Below the pieces are notes generated by a model. It saw only the letters and a list, made by a program, of their open reading frames with translations. It did not search any database and was not told the origin of the DNA. DNA of 64,000 bases from contig NZ_LMCP01000012.1 in assembly GCF_001425625.1 (NCBI RefSeq), positions 506,404 through 570,403 of the forward strand, read 5' to 3'. Numbering within the stretch: the stretch's first letter is position 1; the number at the start of each line of letters is the position of its first letter. This document shows, piece by piece, positions 1 through 8,755 of the stretch. This stretch comes from Mesorhizobium sp. Root102 (GTDB taxonomy: Bacteria; Pseudomonadota; Alphaproteobacteria; Rhizobiales; Rhizobiaceae). Both the position numbers and the translations under genes were made by a program.

Positions 1-1403
1 CCGCCGACACGACGCAGGTCAAGTCGGCGGTCGGGGCGACGGCCTCGGTGGCGCTGCGCAACCTCATCCTCGGCCTCGGCGCGGTGGGGATGATGGTCAT
101 CACCAGCCCGAAACTGTCCGGCCTGGTCATTGCCGCCATACCCGTCATCGTGCTGCCGCTGGTCGCCTTTGGCCGCTCGGTGCGGCGCAAGTCGCGACAG
201 GCGCAGGATACGCTTGCCGATGCCACCGCCTATGCCAGCGAGCAGATAGGCGCGGTGCGCACCTTGCAGGCCTTCACCAATGAGAAGCTGGTCACCGGGC
301 ATTTCTCGGCCGCGGTGGAAGCTGCCTTCGAAGCGGCGCGCTCCTCGATCTTCGCGCGCTCCTTCCTCACCTTCTTTGCCATTTTCACCATCTTCTCGTC
401 CGTCGTGGCGGTGCTGTGGTTCGGTTCGCGCGACGTGCTCGAAGGCTCGATATCGCCGGGCACGCTCGGTCAGTTCCTGCTCTATTCGGTGTTTGCCGCC
501 GGCGCGCTGGGCGCCCTATCGGAAGTCTGGGGCGAGCTTGCGCAGGCGGCGGGCGCTGCCGAACGGCTGACCGAGATCCTGGCAGAGAAGCCGGCGATCC
601 TGGCTCCGGCCGATCCGAAGCCGCTGCCTGCGGTCGCCAAGGGTGCGATCGTCTTCGACAATGTCTCCTTCTCATACCCGGCAAGGCCCGACCGCGCTGC
701 CGTCCATGGCTTGAGCTTTCAGGTCATGCCCGGCGAGACGGTGGCGATCGTCGGCCCGTCAGGGGCCGGCAAGAGCACGGTCTTTTCGCTGATCCTGCGT
801 TTCTACGATCCCGAAACCGGCAAGATCCTGATCGACGGCGTCGATGTGCGCGAGGCCGATCCTGTTTCCGTCCGCGAGCGCATCGCCATCGTGCCGCAGG
901 ACGTCACCATCTTTGCGGCAAGCGCGCGGGACAATATCGGTTTCGGCCGGCCGGGAGCCAGCAAGGCCGAGATCGAGACGGCGGCGAAAGATGCGCTTGC
1001 CGACGAATTCATCCTCAAGCTCGAAAACGGCTATGACAGTCAGGTCGGCGAGCGCGGCGTGACGCTGTCCGGCGGCCAGCGCCAGCGGGTGGCGATCGCC
1101 CGCGCCATCCTGCGCGACGCGCCGATCCTGCTGCTCGACGAGGCCACCTCGGCGCTCGACGCCGAAAGCGAGACGCTGGTGCAGATGGCGCTGGAACGCC
1201 TGATGCAGGGCCGCACCACCATCGTCATCGCCCATCGCCTGGCAACGGTGCTGAAGGCCGACAGGATCCTGGTCATGGATGGCGGCTCGATCGTCGAGGA
1301 AGGCACGCATCAGAGCTTGGTCGCCAAGGGCGGAATCTATGCGCGGCTGGCCAAGCTGCAGTTCGAAACCGGCGCCAGCGCCTTCAGGGGCGCGGCAGAG
1401 TAG
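1..1403 (+). CDS. ABC exporter, TMD-ATPase fusion (5' truncated)
   Basis: C-terminal three quarters of an MsbA/LmrA-type half transporter; the reading frame is open from base 3, so the start lies before the window. The visible part begins inside the transmembrane domain, with hydrophobic helices up to about codon 165. A nucleotide-binding domain follows, with Walker [10 protein letters not shown], signature LSGGQRQR, Walker [13 protein letters not shown] and H-loop IVIAHRLAT. This architecture is typical of inner-membrane exporters of lipids, drugs or peptides working as dimers. The substrate cannot be read from the sequence. It ends in TAG and is convergent with the carboxypeptidase gene that follows. 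Confidence 0.93.
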   Translation, partial: ADTTQVKSAVGATASVALRNLILGLGAVGMMVITSPKLSGLVIAAIPVIVLPLVAFGRSVRRKSRQAQDTLADATAYASEQIGAVRTLQAFTNEKLVTGHFSAAVEAAFEAARSSIFARSFLTFFAIFTIFSSVVAVLWFGSRDVLEGSISPGTLGQFLLYSVFAAGALGALSEVWGELAQAAGAAERLTEILAEKPAILAPADPKPLPAVAKGAIVFDNVSFSYPARPDRAAVHGLSFQVMPGETVAIVGPSGAGKSTVFSLILRFYDPETGKILIDGVDVREADPVSVRERIAIVPQDVTIFAASARDNIGFGRPGASKAEIETAAKDALADEFILKLENGYDSQVGERGVTLSGGQRQRVAIARAILRDAPILLLDEATSALDAESETLVQMALERLMQGRTTIVIAHRLATVLKADRILVMDGGSIVEEGTHQSLVAKGGIYARLAKLQFETGASAFRGAAE

Positions 1404-1434
1404 TCAGAAACATCTGCTGCTGCGCCGACCGCCG

Positions 1435-2922
1435 CTATGAGGCTCCATAGCGCTGCTTCAAATGGTTGACGAAATATGCCGCGTTGAGCTTTTCGCCGGT
1501 GGCGCGCTCGAGTAGGTCCGGCGTCGACCAGCGTGACCCCTGCGACCAGATCTTTTGGCGCCGCCAATGGTTGATCGCCTCGAAATTGCCCTTGGCGAGA
1601 TCCTCATCGGCGGCAGGATGTGCCCGCGTCAGCGCCGCCCATTGCTGTGCCGCCATCATCGCGCCCAGCGTGTAGGACGGGAAATAGCCGAAGGCGGCCC
1701 CCGGCCAATGCACGTCCTGCATCGGCCCGTCGGCGGGGTTGTCGATGGTGGAAAGGCCGAGATAGTCGCGCATCTTGGCGTCCCAGGCTTCGGGCAGGTC
1801 GGCCACTTCAAGCCTGCCCGCGACGAGCTCCTGCTCCAGTTCGTAGCGCAGGATGACATGCAGGGGATAAGTCACCTCGTCGGCATCGACACGGATCAGG
1901 CCGCGCTCGACGCGATGCACATGCGGCAGGATGTCGTCGAGCGACCAGGCTTCGCCGAGATGCTTTTCGACCACCGGCAGCGCCCAGCGCCAGAAGGCCG
2001 GGTTGCGGCCGAGCTGCTTTTCGACGAACAGGCTCTGGCTTTCATGCACGGCCATGCCGCGCGCCTTGCCGAGCGGCCAGTGCGACCATGCCTTCGGCAG
2101 GTTCTGTTCGTAGAGCGCATGGCCGGTCTCGTGCAGCACGCCCATCAGCGCCGACAGGAAATCAGACGTCTTGTAGCGGGTGGTGATGCGCACGTCGCTC
2201 GGCACGCCGCCGCAGAAAGGATGATGCGACACCGACAGCGACCCGTGCGTCAGGTCGAAGCCGACCGCCGCCATCATGGCAAGGCCGAGCTCGCGCTGCC
2301 GGTCGATCGCATAGGTGCCCGAAAGCGGTTTCAACGGGCGCTTGCGCAGCCGCGCGTCCTGGATCGCCAGCGCCTCCGGCACAAAGCTTTTCAGGAAAGC
2401 CTTGAGATCGGTGAACACAGGCGTGATGTCGGCGGTGCGGTTGCCGGGATCGTATTGCTCCATCAGCGCGTCATAGGGGGCAAGGCCGAGCACGTCGGCA
2501 CGCAGCCCCGCCTCCTCGCGCACCAGCGCCACCACGCCCTCCAGCGCCGGCTGGAAGCCAGCCCAGTCGTTCTTGGCACGCAGGTCGCGCCACAGCTGCT
2601 CACAACGCATGCGCGCGGTCGTCTGGCGTTCGACGAATTCGACCGGCAGGCAGGTCAGGTTGGTGTATTGCCGCCGCAGTTCGGCGACGGCGGCGCGCTG
2701 CTCTTCACCCAACGCTTCCTGTTCGGCCACAGCGATCCAGTCCGCTATCTCCGGCGCCGTTGCCCTGGTGTGATACATGCCGGCCAGTGCCGACATCGCC
2801 TCGGCGCGCTTCTCGCCACCGCCGACGGCCATGTGGGTCGCTTCGTCGGCGCCGAGGATGGCCAGCGCATGCTCGAGCGCTTCGAGTTTGTGGCCGAGGT
2901 CATCGAGTTTCTGAAAGGACAT
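1435..2922 (-). CDS. M32 family carboxypeptidase (Taq/Pfu type)
   Basis: Cytoplasmic zinc metallocarboxypeptidase of about 495 residues, the usual length for family M32, which trims C-terminal residues from peptides. The zinc motif HETGH is at residues 264-268, and the family-typical HESQS segment (zinc-ligand Glu region) follows about 30 residues later. I chose the ATG at 2922 (protein beginning MSFQKLDD). The frame stays open to 2979, but the extra residues do not look like family sequence. No signal peptide is seen. It converges with the ABC exporter. Confidence 0.93.
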   Translation of the reverse strand: MSFQKLDDLGHKLEALEHALAILGADEATHMAVGGGEKRAEAMSALAGMYHTRATAPEIADWIAVAEQEALGEEQRAAVAELRRQYTNLTCLPVEFVERQTTARMRCEQLWRDLRAKNDWAGFQPALEGVVALVREEAGLRADVLGLAPYDALMEQYDPGNRTADITPVFTDLKAFLKSFVPEALAIQDARLRKRPLKPLSGTYAIDRQRELGLAMMAAVGFDLTHGSLSVSHHPFCGGVPSDVRITTRYKTSDFLSALMGVLHETGHALYEQNLPKAWSHWPLGKARGMAVHESQSLFVEKQLGRNPAFWRWALPVVEKHLGEAWSLDDILPHVHRVERGLIRVDADEVTYPLHVILRYELEQELVAGRLEVADLPEAWDAKMRDYLGLSTIDNPADGPMQDVHWPGAAFGYFPSYTLGAMMAAQQWAALTRAHPAADEDLAKGNFEAINHWRRQKIWSQGSRWSTPDLLERATGEKLNAAYFVNHLKQRYGAS

Positions 2923-3065
2923 GGCGGCTTCCGTGATTGGGGACGGCGCGAAAAGATACCAACGCAAAGGCGTTTGCAACCCTCAGGCACCAGGCGGCGG
3001 ATGCATCTTGCGCAGGTAAGGTCACGCGTGAAATGCTGCCGGCGACACATGAAGGGGCGAACAAC

Positions 3066-3419
3066 ATGATCGGCAACATCCTGGTCGGGCTGGTGGCCTT
3101 GATCCATGTCTACGTCGTCTACCTGGAGATGGTGCTGTGGGACACGCCGCGCGGGCACAAGGCTTTCAATCTGACGCCCGAATTCGCCAGCGCTTCGAAG
3201 GTGCTCGCCGCCAATCAGGGGCTCTACAACGGCTTCCTTGCCGCCGGCCTGATCTGGGGGCTTTACCTCGGTACGGCCGGTTTCCAGGTCAAGCTGTTCT
3301 TCCTGTCGTGCGTGGCTGTTGCCGGCCTCTATGGCGCGGCCACGGTCGGCCGGAAGATCCTGTTCATCCAGACCGTGCCGGCGGTGATTGCCCTGATCGC
3401 GGTCTGGCTTGGCTGGTAA
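3066..3419 (+). CDS. DUF1304 family small integral membrane protein
   Basis: A 117-residue protein that is almost entirely hydrophobic, with about four membrane segments. The family hallmarks are visible: an N-terminal helix ending HVYVVYLEM, then a W-D-T-P-R-G loop, then a conserved N-Q-G-x-Y-N-G-F-L-A-A-G segment. The ATG at 3066 is preceded by a purine-rich GAAGGGGCG ribosome site. The frame is open further upstream but lacks protein-like sequence there. The function of the family is unknown, and nothing nearby suggests one. Confidence 0.85.
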   Translation: MIGNILVGLVALIHVYVVYLEMVLWDTPRGHKAFNLTPEFASASKVLAANQGLYNGFLAAGLIWGLYLGTAGFQVKLFFLSCVAVAGLYGAATVGRKILFIQTVPAVIALIAVWLGW

Positions 3420-3541
3420 GCAAAGAAGGACGCCTGCGGATTTGACTCCCGAAGGCGTCAGGCGGTCCCTTCCTGTTGGACCGTCTCAGGCGCTGCGATT
3501 TCAGCCGCTCGGGTAGTTACCGCCGTCGGCACCGTCGCCCA

Positions 3542-3936
3542 TCAGGAAACACTGCCGGTATTAAGCCTCAGCTGCTGGTCGACATTGTCGAGGCGGCGCT
3601 GCAGATCATGGTATTGCGCGGCCGGTATCCTGCCATGATCCGACGCCGCGATCTTCTCGGCTGCCTGGCTAATGTGCGCCGTGCGCATTTCCAGCCGCTT
3701 GGCCACGGCCGGCGTGATGTTGTTGGCCTGCTTGGCGGCGACTATGCCTTCGCGCATGCCCTGGACCTGTTGGATGAGACCCTCGACGCGCAGGTCCGTG
3801 AAATCGGTCGGGTCGGTCGCGTCGAGAGCGCCCTTGTTGTGATGGCCGCAGCATAGGCGTCAGCAAGCGGAACGGCGATGAGGAACGCTGTGAGTGTTGC
3901 ACTTCTAAGCGAGGTCTTGGGAGTGAAAGAGCTCAT
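3542..3936 (-). pseudogene. small secreted protein gene with an apparent frameshift
   Basis: Two overlapping frames together make one sensible protein. From ATG 3936, behind AGAGGAG, the first frame encodes a clean signal peptide (basic start, hydrophobic TLTAFLIAVPLADAYAAA). Near 3840-3850 protein-like sequence jumps to another frame, giving HHNKGALDATDPTDFTDL and then a helical domain ending at 3542. That second frame has a stop just upstream (about 3860) and no plausible start of its own with a signal peptide. One base missing around GCTGCGGCCATCAC would explain this. The helical part is hydrophilic and resembles no domain I know. It could be a real single-base loss or a sequencing error. 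Confidence 0.65.
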
Positions 3937-4094
3937 CACCCGTCTCCTCTTGTAGAGGAAGGCGGTGGTCGTTCCGCCTGCCTTCTGGCCGTGGGCCGTC
4001 CGGTTCCGTCGCGTCGCGATGAGGGGGATTCATCGCCGGCGGTTCTCGGCCCAGGCGGGAAGCTAGGACCGCTCTGCGACAATGTGTAATTAGA

Positions 4095-4109
4095 AAAAGA
4101 TAATCTTTT
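4095..4109. promoter_or_regulatory. AT-rich perfect palindrome upstream of the frameshifted gene
   Basis: AAAAGAT, one base, ATCTTTT. It lies in the 250-base gap between the end of the MotB-like gene and the start of the small secreted-protein gene, about 160 bases upstream of its ATG. It could be an operator. The stem is too AT-rich to be a convincing terminator. Confidence 0.3.
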
Positions 4110-4185
4110 CTGGCCTTTCCGGCTCCATTCTGCGCCCTAGAGTTGAGCCGGCGAACAAATTCGCGTGGGTTCGCGTGATGATGGA

Positions 4186-5217
4186 TCAACGTTCGGTGAG
4201 CTTCAGTTCAATACGGCGGTTCTTGTTGCGCGCCTCTTCGGTGTCGGCGGGATCGAGCGGCTGGAACTCGCCGAAACCGGCGGCGACCAGGCGGTTGGCC
4301 GGCACGCCGTTCTCGATCAGGAATTTCACCACCGAGGTCGAACGCGCCGTAGACAGCTCCCAGTTGTCGCGGTAGCGGCCGGTGCCGGAGAGCGGCTTGT
4401 TGTCGGTATGGCCGTCGACGCGCAGCACCCAGTTGATCTCGGGCGGGATTTCCTTCTGCAGCTCGATGATGGCGTCGGCGAGTTTCTTCATCTCGACCTT
4501 GCCGGCATCGTTGATCACCTCGGAGCCGGTAGGGAACAGCACTTCCGACTGGAAGACGAAGCGGTCGCCGACGATGCGGATGTTCTCGCGGTCGGCGAGA
4601 ATCTCGCGCAAGCGGCCGAAGAAGTCGGAGCGGTAGCGGTTCAATTCCTGCACACGCTGTGCAAGTGCGACGTTCAGGCGGCGGCCGAGATCGGCGATCT
4701 TGGTGTTGGAATCGCGGTCGCGGGTTTCGGAGACGTTGAGCGCATCCTCGAGCGCGCCGATCTGCTTGCGCAGAGCCGCGATCTGCTGGTTGAGGATCTC
4801 GACCTGGCTCAGCGCCTGCTGACTGATCTGGCGCTGGCTGTCGAGTTCGCCGCCGAGCGCCGCGGCGCGCTGGTTGGCGGCGTCGCCGGCACCAGCACCT
4901 TGCGCCAGCAATTGTTCGAGCCGGCTCTTCTCCGCTTCCGTTGCCGACAGGGACGCCTGCAGATTGGCCAGCGAATCATCCTTGTCCTGCGCCGTAGAGC
5001 GCTCCAGCGCCAACAACTGGGTCAGCTCGTTGATCTGCGAGTTGAGGCGCGAGAGCGCCGTATCCTTGCCGGAGATTTCGCGTCCCAGCAGGAACTGCGC
5101 CAGCACGAAGACCGTGAGCAGGAACATGATCGCCAGCAGCAGCGTCGACAGCGCGTCGACGAAGCCCGGCCAGTAGTCGATGCGGCGATCGGTGCGCCGG
5201 CCCCTGGCAAGTGCCAT
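4186..5217 (-). CDS. MotB/OmpA-like peptidoglycan-binding protein
   Basis: A 343-residue inner-membrane protein built like a stator subunit. A short basic N-terminus leads to one membrane helix (residues about 17-44) with an Asp at position 21, placed like the proton-carrying Asp of MotB/ExbD. A long coiled coil follows (about 50-170, many Leu/Ala/Gln heptads). Then comes a C-terminal OmpA domain with V-D-G-H-T-D-N-K and a final N-R-R-I-E-L stretch. It begins one base after the stop of the proton-channel gene 5244-region, so the two are co-transcribed. There are no flagellar genes nearby, so the role is more likely envelope mechanics than swimming. It is not standard MotB, because of the coiled-coil spacer. 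Confidence 0.85.
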   Translation of the reverse strand: MALARGRRTDRRIDYWPGFVDALSTLLLAIMFLLTVFVLAQFLLGREISGKDTALSRLNSQINELTQLLALERSTAQDKDDSLANLQASLSATEAEKSRLEQLLAQGAGAGDAANQRAAALGGELDSQRQISQQALSQVEILNQQIAALRKQIGALEDALNVSETRDRDSNTKIADLGRRLNVALAQRVQELNRYRSDFFGRLREILADRENIRIVGDRFVFQSEVLFPTGSEVINDAGKVEMKKLADAIIELQKEIPPEINWVLRVDGHTDNKPLSGTGRYRDNWELSTARSTSVVKFLIENGVPANRLVAAGFGEFQPLDPADTEEARNKNRRIELKLTER

Positions 5218-5218
5218 G

Positions 5219-6244
5219 TTAGTGGACCCCGGGCTTCTTCAGCGCGTCGGCGATCTTTTCCAGCGTGTTGCGCATCGCCTTCTGCTCGTCGGATTGGGCC
5301 TCGACCCAGTCGCGCATGATCTGCTGTTCCGAGCGCATGTTCTTGACCAGGCCGGAAATGCCGTCGGCGAGATTGGCCATCGCCGTGGCGACGCGCGGAT
5401 TGGAACCGCCGCCATTCTCCTGCATGCTGCGCAGCCGTTCGGACAGCACCCGGATCTCGTCGGAGGATTCGGTTTTGGCCGGGTCGGAGACGACGATGTC
5501 GGACGACAGATCGGTGACCGAGGACAGCCAGTTTTCCAGCTCGGTGTAGAAGCGCGTCTGGGCGCGGCCGGCCTGCAGGTCGAGGAAGCCGAGCACCAGC
5601 GAGCCGGACAGGCCGAACAGCGAGGACGAGAAGGCCGTGCCCATGCCGGCCAGCGGCGCCGAAAGCCCCTGCTTCAGGGAATCGAGCACCGCGGCGGCGT
5701 CACCCGTGCCAGGATCGAGCGATTCTATGGTCTCGCGGATCGACCCGATGGTGTTCAACAGGCCCCAGAAGGTGCCGAGCAGGCCGAGAAACACCAGCAG
5801 GCCGACGAGATAACGCGAGGTGTCGCGGCTTTCGTCGAGGCGGGTGGCAATGGAATCGAGCATGGTACGCATCGAACTGGTCGAGAAGGCCGTCGCCGAG
5901 GAGCGGCCGATCATCGCCTTCATCGGCGCCAGCAGCACCGGTTCGGTGGTCTCCGAGCCGGCACGGAAGGAGTTGACCCAGCGCACTTCGCGAAACAGCC
6001 GCCCGACCTGGGCGAAGGCCAGCAGGATGCCGACCACCAGCACGCCGACGATCAGGCCGTTGAGACCGGGATTGCTGCCGAAGGCGGTCGAAATCTGGCG
6101 GGTCAGGATAGCGGCGATGAAGGCGACGATGACCAGGAAGATCACCATGGTCAGCAGAAAGACCTGCGGGCTCGACAGTTTGTGGGGGTCGTAGATCAGG
6201 ACATCAGAACGTCTGCCCATGCCGAAGGATCTGAGAAAAGCCAT
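5219..6244 (-). CDS. MotA/TolQ/ExbB-like proton channel protein
   Basis: About 341 residues. A first membrane helix around residues 20-45 (VFLLTMVIFLVIVAFI) and a second around 55-75 precede a cytoplasmic region. Then come two helices in the MotA/TolQ domain: YLVGLLVFLGLLGTFWGLL and the segment with PLAGMGTAFSSSLFGLSGSLVLGFL. This is the classic MotA_ExbB pattern. It would form the proton path with the MotB/OmpA-like partner encoded one base downstream. I took ATG 6244 (MAFLRSFGMGRR). A TTG at 6310 would add 22 residues with no family support. A nearby paralogue system (TolQ-TolR) serves Tol-Pal, so this pair is distinct. Confidence 0.82.
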   Translation of the reverse strand: MAFLRSFGMGRRSDVLIYDPHKLSSPQVFLLTMVIFLVIVAFIAAILTRQISTAFGSNPGLNGLIVGVLVVGILLAFAQVGRLFREVRWVNSFRAGSETTEPVLLAPMKAMIGRSSATAFSTSSMRTMLDSIATRLDESRDTSRYLVGLLVFLGLLGTFWGLLNTIGSIRETIESLDPGTGDAAAVLDSLKQGLSAPLAGMGTAFSSSLFGLSGSLVLGFLDLQAGRAQTRFYTELENWLSSVTDLSSDIVVSDPAKTESSDEIRVLSERLRSMQENGGGSNPRVATAMANLADGISGLVKNMRSEQQIMRDWVEAQSDEQKAMRNTLEKIADALKKPGVH

Positions 6245-6352
6245 CCGTGCCCCGTTTCCGATGCCGCCGCCGATCACGTAAACCGCGACTCTAAACGGAA
6301 TTGTGACCAAATTGAATGGCGCTTGGCAATATTGCCGCGTCGATAGTCTGTG

Positions 6353-7039
6353 TCAGAGGCGATTGATGACCAGACAGTCAACCATGGCGGCCAGATGCAG
6401 GCCGGCGCCGGTGACAACGAAACCGTGCCACAGTGCATTGTGGAAGCGCAGGCCTTTCCAGGCGAAGAAGATGACGCCGCAGGAGTAGACGATGCCACCT
6501 GCGACGATGAGCGCGATCGATGTCGTCGGCAGTGTTTGGACAAGTGGCCTGACCAGGACGATCCCGCTCCAGCCGATGGCGAGATAGAAGCCGATGGCCA
6601 GCCGATCGAAACGGCCGGGAAAAAACACCTTGATGGTAATGCCCAGCACGGCTGCGGTCCAGACGAGGACGATCATCCAGCGCGCCAGCGGCGAGCCTCC
6701 GAGCTGGGCCAGGAAAGGCGTGTAGGTCGCGGCGATCAGGAGATAGATCGCGGCGTGGTCGAAACGCCGCAAGACCCATTTCGCCGGCGACGACACCGGC
6801 CATAGGTTGTAGGTCATTGACACCGACAGCACGGTGAGCAGCGAAACCACGTAGAAGGTGGCGGCGATGTATTCGCCCGGTCCGACACGAAAAGCCGCCA
6901 GCGCCAGCAGTGCGGAACCGGCCGATATCGCCAGCACGATGCCGACCGCGTGGACGATGCCGTCGGCGATCATCTCGGCGCGCGAATAGTGCCAGCGTCC
7001 GATGAACGGGATGTCGGGGATGGGCTTGATGTCGTTCAC
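6353..7039 (-). CDS. hemolysin III family (PAQR-like) membrane protein
   Basis: About 228 residues with seven predicted membrane helices. The conserved family elements are an N-terminal E-x-x-A-D-x-x-x-H segment (AEMIADGIVHAVG), an S-M-x-Y-N-L patch, D-H-A-A-I-Y-L-L-I-A-A-T-Y-T-P and a C-terminal W-H motif (NALWHGFVVTGAG). The histidines and Asp are those expected for a metal site in this superfamily. Some members are called hemolysins, but most have no proven lytic role. I prefer the GTG at 7039, behind CAGGAAA. A second GTG at 7066 is possible. Confidence 0.85.
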   Translation of the reverse strand: MNDIKPIPDIPFIGRWHYSRAEMIADGIVHAVGIVLAISAGSALLALAAFRVGPGEYIAATFYVVSLLTVLSVSMTYNLWPVSSPAKWVLRRFDHAAIYLLIAATYTPFLAQLGGSPLARWMIVLVWTAAVLGITIKVFFPGRFDRLAIGFYLAIGWSGIVLVRPLVQTLPTTSIALIVAGGIVYSCGVIFFAWKGLRFHNALWHGFVVTGAGLHLAAMVDCLVINRL

Positions 7040-7161
7040 TGCCGGGTTTCCTGCGCCGCGCACCACAAATCTGTGCGCTCACCGAGCAGTATTTCAAGTC
7101 TTGTTTGCGGTTTTACGACTGCGGCGCTTCAGCGCGCCGTCATGTCAGCGCGGCTTGCCTG

Positions 7162-7962
7162 TCAACGAGAAGGGAGCGGCTTCTTGACGACCTTGAGCAA
7201 AGCGCGTTGGATGACCTCGTTGCCGGCGACAACCGAGCCGTTGTCGAGCATGTCCTGGCCGCCATCCATGTCGGAGACGAAGCCGCCCGCCTCGCGGATC
7301 AGCAGAAGCCCGGCGGCGATGTCCCAGGCGGACAGGCCGGTTTCCCAGAAGCCGTCCATGCGGCCGGCAGCGACATAGGCGAGATCGAGCGAGGCGGAGC
7401 CGAGGCGGCGGACGCCGGAAACCTCGGCCATGACATTGCGCAGCTCGACGAGGAAATTGCCATGGTGGCCGCGGCCGAGATGCGGCATGCCGCAGCCGAT
7501 CACCGTATCGACCAGCTTGATGCGGCCGGCGACGCGCAGGCGGCGATCGTTCATGAAGGCGCCGCCGCCACGTTCGCAGGTGTAAAGCTCGTCCATCGCC
7601 GGATTGTAGATGACGCCGGCAACAATCTGCCCCTGCCGCTCCAGCGCGATCGAAACGGCGAAGAGCGGGATGCCATGCAGGAAATTGGTGGTGCCGTCGA
7701 GCGGGTCGACGATCCAGCGATGCTGGCCGTCGTCGCCTTCCACTGCGCCGCGCTCTTCCATCAGGAAGGCATAGCCTGGCCGTGCCTTGGACAGCTCGGC
7801 AAAGACGATATCCTCGGCCTTGCGGTCGGCCTGGCTGACATAGTCGCCGGGACCTTTCATCGAGACCTGAAGGTTCTGCACCTCGCCGAAGTCGCGCGAC
7901 AGCGAGCGGCCGGCTTTCATTGCGGCCTGGACCATGACGTTGAGAAGGGCTGAGCGTGCCAT
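7162..7962 (-). CDS. suhB: inositol monophosphatase family protein
   Basis: A 266-residue Mg-dependent phosphatase that hydrolyses inositol-1-phosphate or related sugar phosphates. Motifs are visible in order: MEERG (metal Glu), DPLDGTTNF (metal Asp pair and Thr), and WDIAAGLLLIREAGG near the C-terminus. The ATG at 7962 follows GGAAGATCC. The open frame runs to 8133 but that part has no family likeness and crosses the repeat at 7999-8050. It lies downstream of efp on the same strand, separated by that repeat. The symbol follows common usage; the true substrate is not certain. Confidence 0.9.
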   Translation of the reverse strand: MARSALLNVMVQAAMKAGRSLSRDFGEVQNLQVSMKGPGDYVSQADRKAEDIVFAELSKARPGYAFLMEERGAVEGDDGQHRWIVDPLDGTTNFLHGIPLFAVSIALERQGQIVAGVIYNPAMDELYTCERGGGAFMNDRRLRVAGRIKLVDTVIGCGMPHLGRGHHGNFLVELRNVMAEVSGVRRLGSASLDLAYVAAGRMDGFWETGLSAWDIAAGLLLIREAGGFVSDMDGGQDMLDNGSVVAGNEVIQRALLKVVKKPLPSR

Positions 7963-7998
7963 AGTGGATCTTCCTGGTGCTGCACTTAAGCTCTGGCT

Positions 7999-8050
7999 TG
8001 ATGCATGTCGGTGACCCAAAACCGAGGCCACTTTTGGGCGACATGCATCA
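7999..8050. repeat. 52-bp palindromic intergenic repeat, copy A
   Basis: An imperfect hairpin: arms TGATGCATGTCG at 7999-8010 and CGACATGCATCA at 8039-8050, with an inner CCCAAAA/TTTTGGG stem and a small loop. Related copies are at 25511-25563 and, more diverged, at 54991-55043. The right edge contains the TGA stop codon of efp (8048-8050). It resembles the small dispersed palindromes (RIME/REP-like) of rhizobial genomes. Confidence 0.8.
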
Positions 8051-8614
8051 GTCCGCGCGGCGCACGTAAGTGATTTCGTTGGTGTCGACGATGATGCGCT
8101 CGCCGGCGCCGATGAATGGTGGCACCAGCACACGGATGCCGTTTTCCAGGATCGCCGGCTTGTAGGACGAGGCCGCCGTCTGGCCCTTCACCACCGGGTC
8201 CGCCTCGGTGATGGTCAGCGTCACATAGTCGGGCAGCGAAATGCCAATCGGCCTCTCTTCGTAGAGCTGGACCGTCACCATCATGCCGTCCTGCAGGAAC
8301 GCAGCGCGATCGCCGACGAAGTCCTTGTTCAATTCGAGTTGCTCGTAGCTCTGGGTGTCCATGAACACCAGCGCGTCTTCCTGCGCATAGAGGAAGGAAA
8401 AGTCCTTCAGGTCGAGCCGAATCTGTTCGACCGTCTCGGCCGAGCGGAAGCGCTCGTTGAGCTTGGTGCCGTTGATGAGGTTCTTCAGTTCGACCTGATT
8501 GTAGGCGCCGCCCTTGCCGGGCTTGACGGTGTTGGTCCTGACCGCCACCCAAAGGCCGCCATCATGCTCGATGACATAGCCCGGACGGATTTCGTTGCCA
8601 TTGATTTTGGCCAT
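8048..8614 (-). CDS. efp: elongation factor P
   Basis: A 188-residue translation factor that binds between the P and E sites of the ribosome and relieves stalling at polyproline. All three domains are complete: the KOW-like N-terminus ([12 protein letters not shown]), the OB domain, and the C-terminal domain ending near [18 protein letters not shown]. The modifiable lysine is K34, in PGKGGA. Polyproline-rich proteins are plentiful in this window (TolA and the 39684-41345 protein), which fits a need for EF-P. The ATG at 8614 is certain from homology; the upstream extension is not coding. The stop codon lies inside a palindromic repeat. Confidence 0.96.
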   Translation of the reverse strand: MAKINGNEIRPGYVIEHDGGLWVAVRTNTVKPGKGGAYNQVELKNLINGTKLNERFRSAETVEQIRLDLKDFSFLYAQEDALVFMDTQSYEQLELNKDFVGDRAAFLQDGMMVTVQLYEERPIGISLPDYVTLTITEADPVVKGQTAASSYKPAILENGIRVLVPPFIGAGERIIVDTNEITYVRRAD

Positions 8615-8755
8615 GATGAGGTGATCCGGAATGGATACCAACGGCCTGGCCGTTGATATGGGATGTTCGCTGGGAAAGCGATTTCGGGCTCCCAAGACCA
8701 CAAATCGTCAGAAGAGGCAAGGGAGCGCCAAGTCGGCGCCGAACCGGAGAGGCCG

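Noticed and set aside
1555..3069. Long open frame opposite the M32 carboxypeptidase
   Set aside because: Arg/His/Gln-rich translation with no domain. It mirrors a clear gene in GC-rich DNA.
4186..6244. Zorya defence system (ZorAB)
   Set aside because: The pair resembles MotAB in the same broad way, but no ZorC, ZorD or ZorE helicase/nuclease gene is adjacent.
4165..6346. Long plus-strand open frames opposite the MotA/MotB-like pair
   Set aside because: Compositionally biased antisense frames with no domain or ribosome site; the minus-strand genes have clear families.
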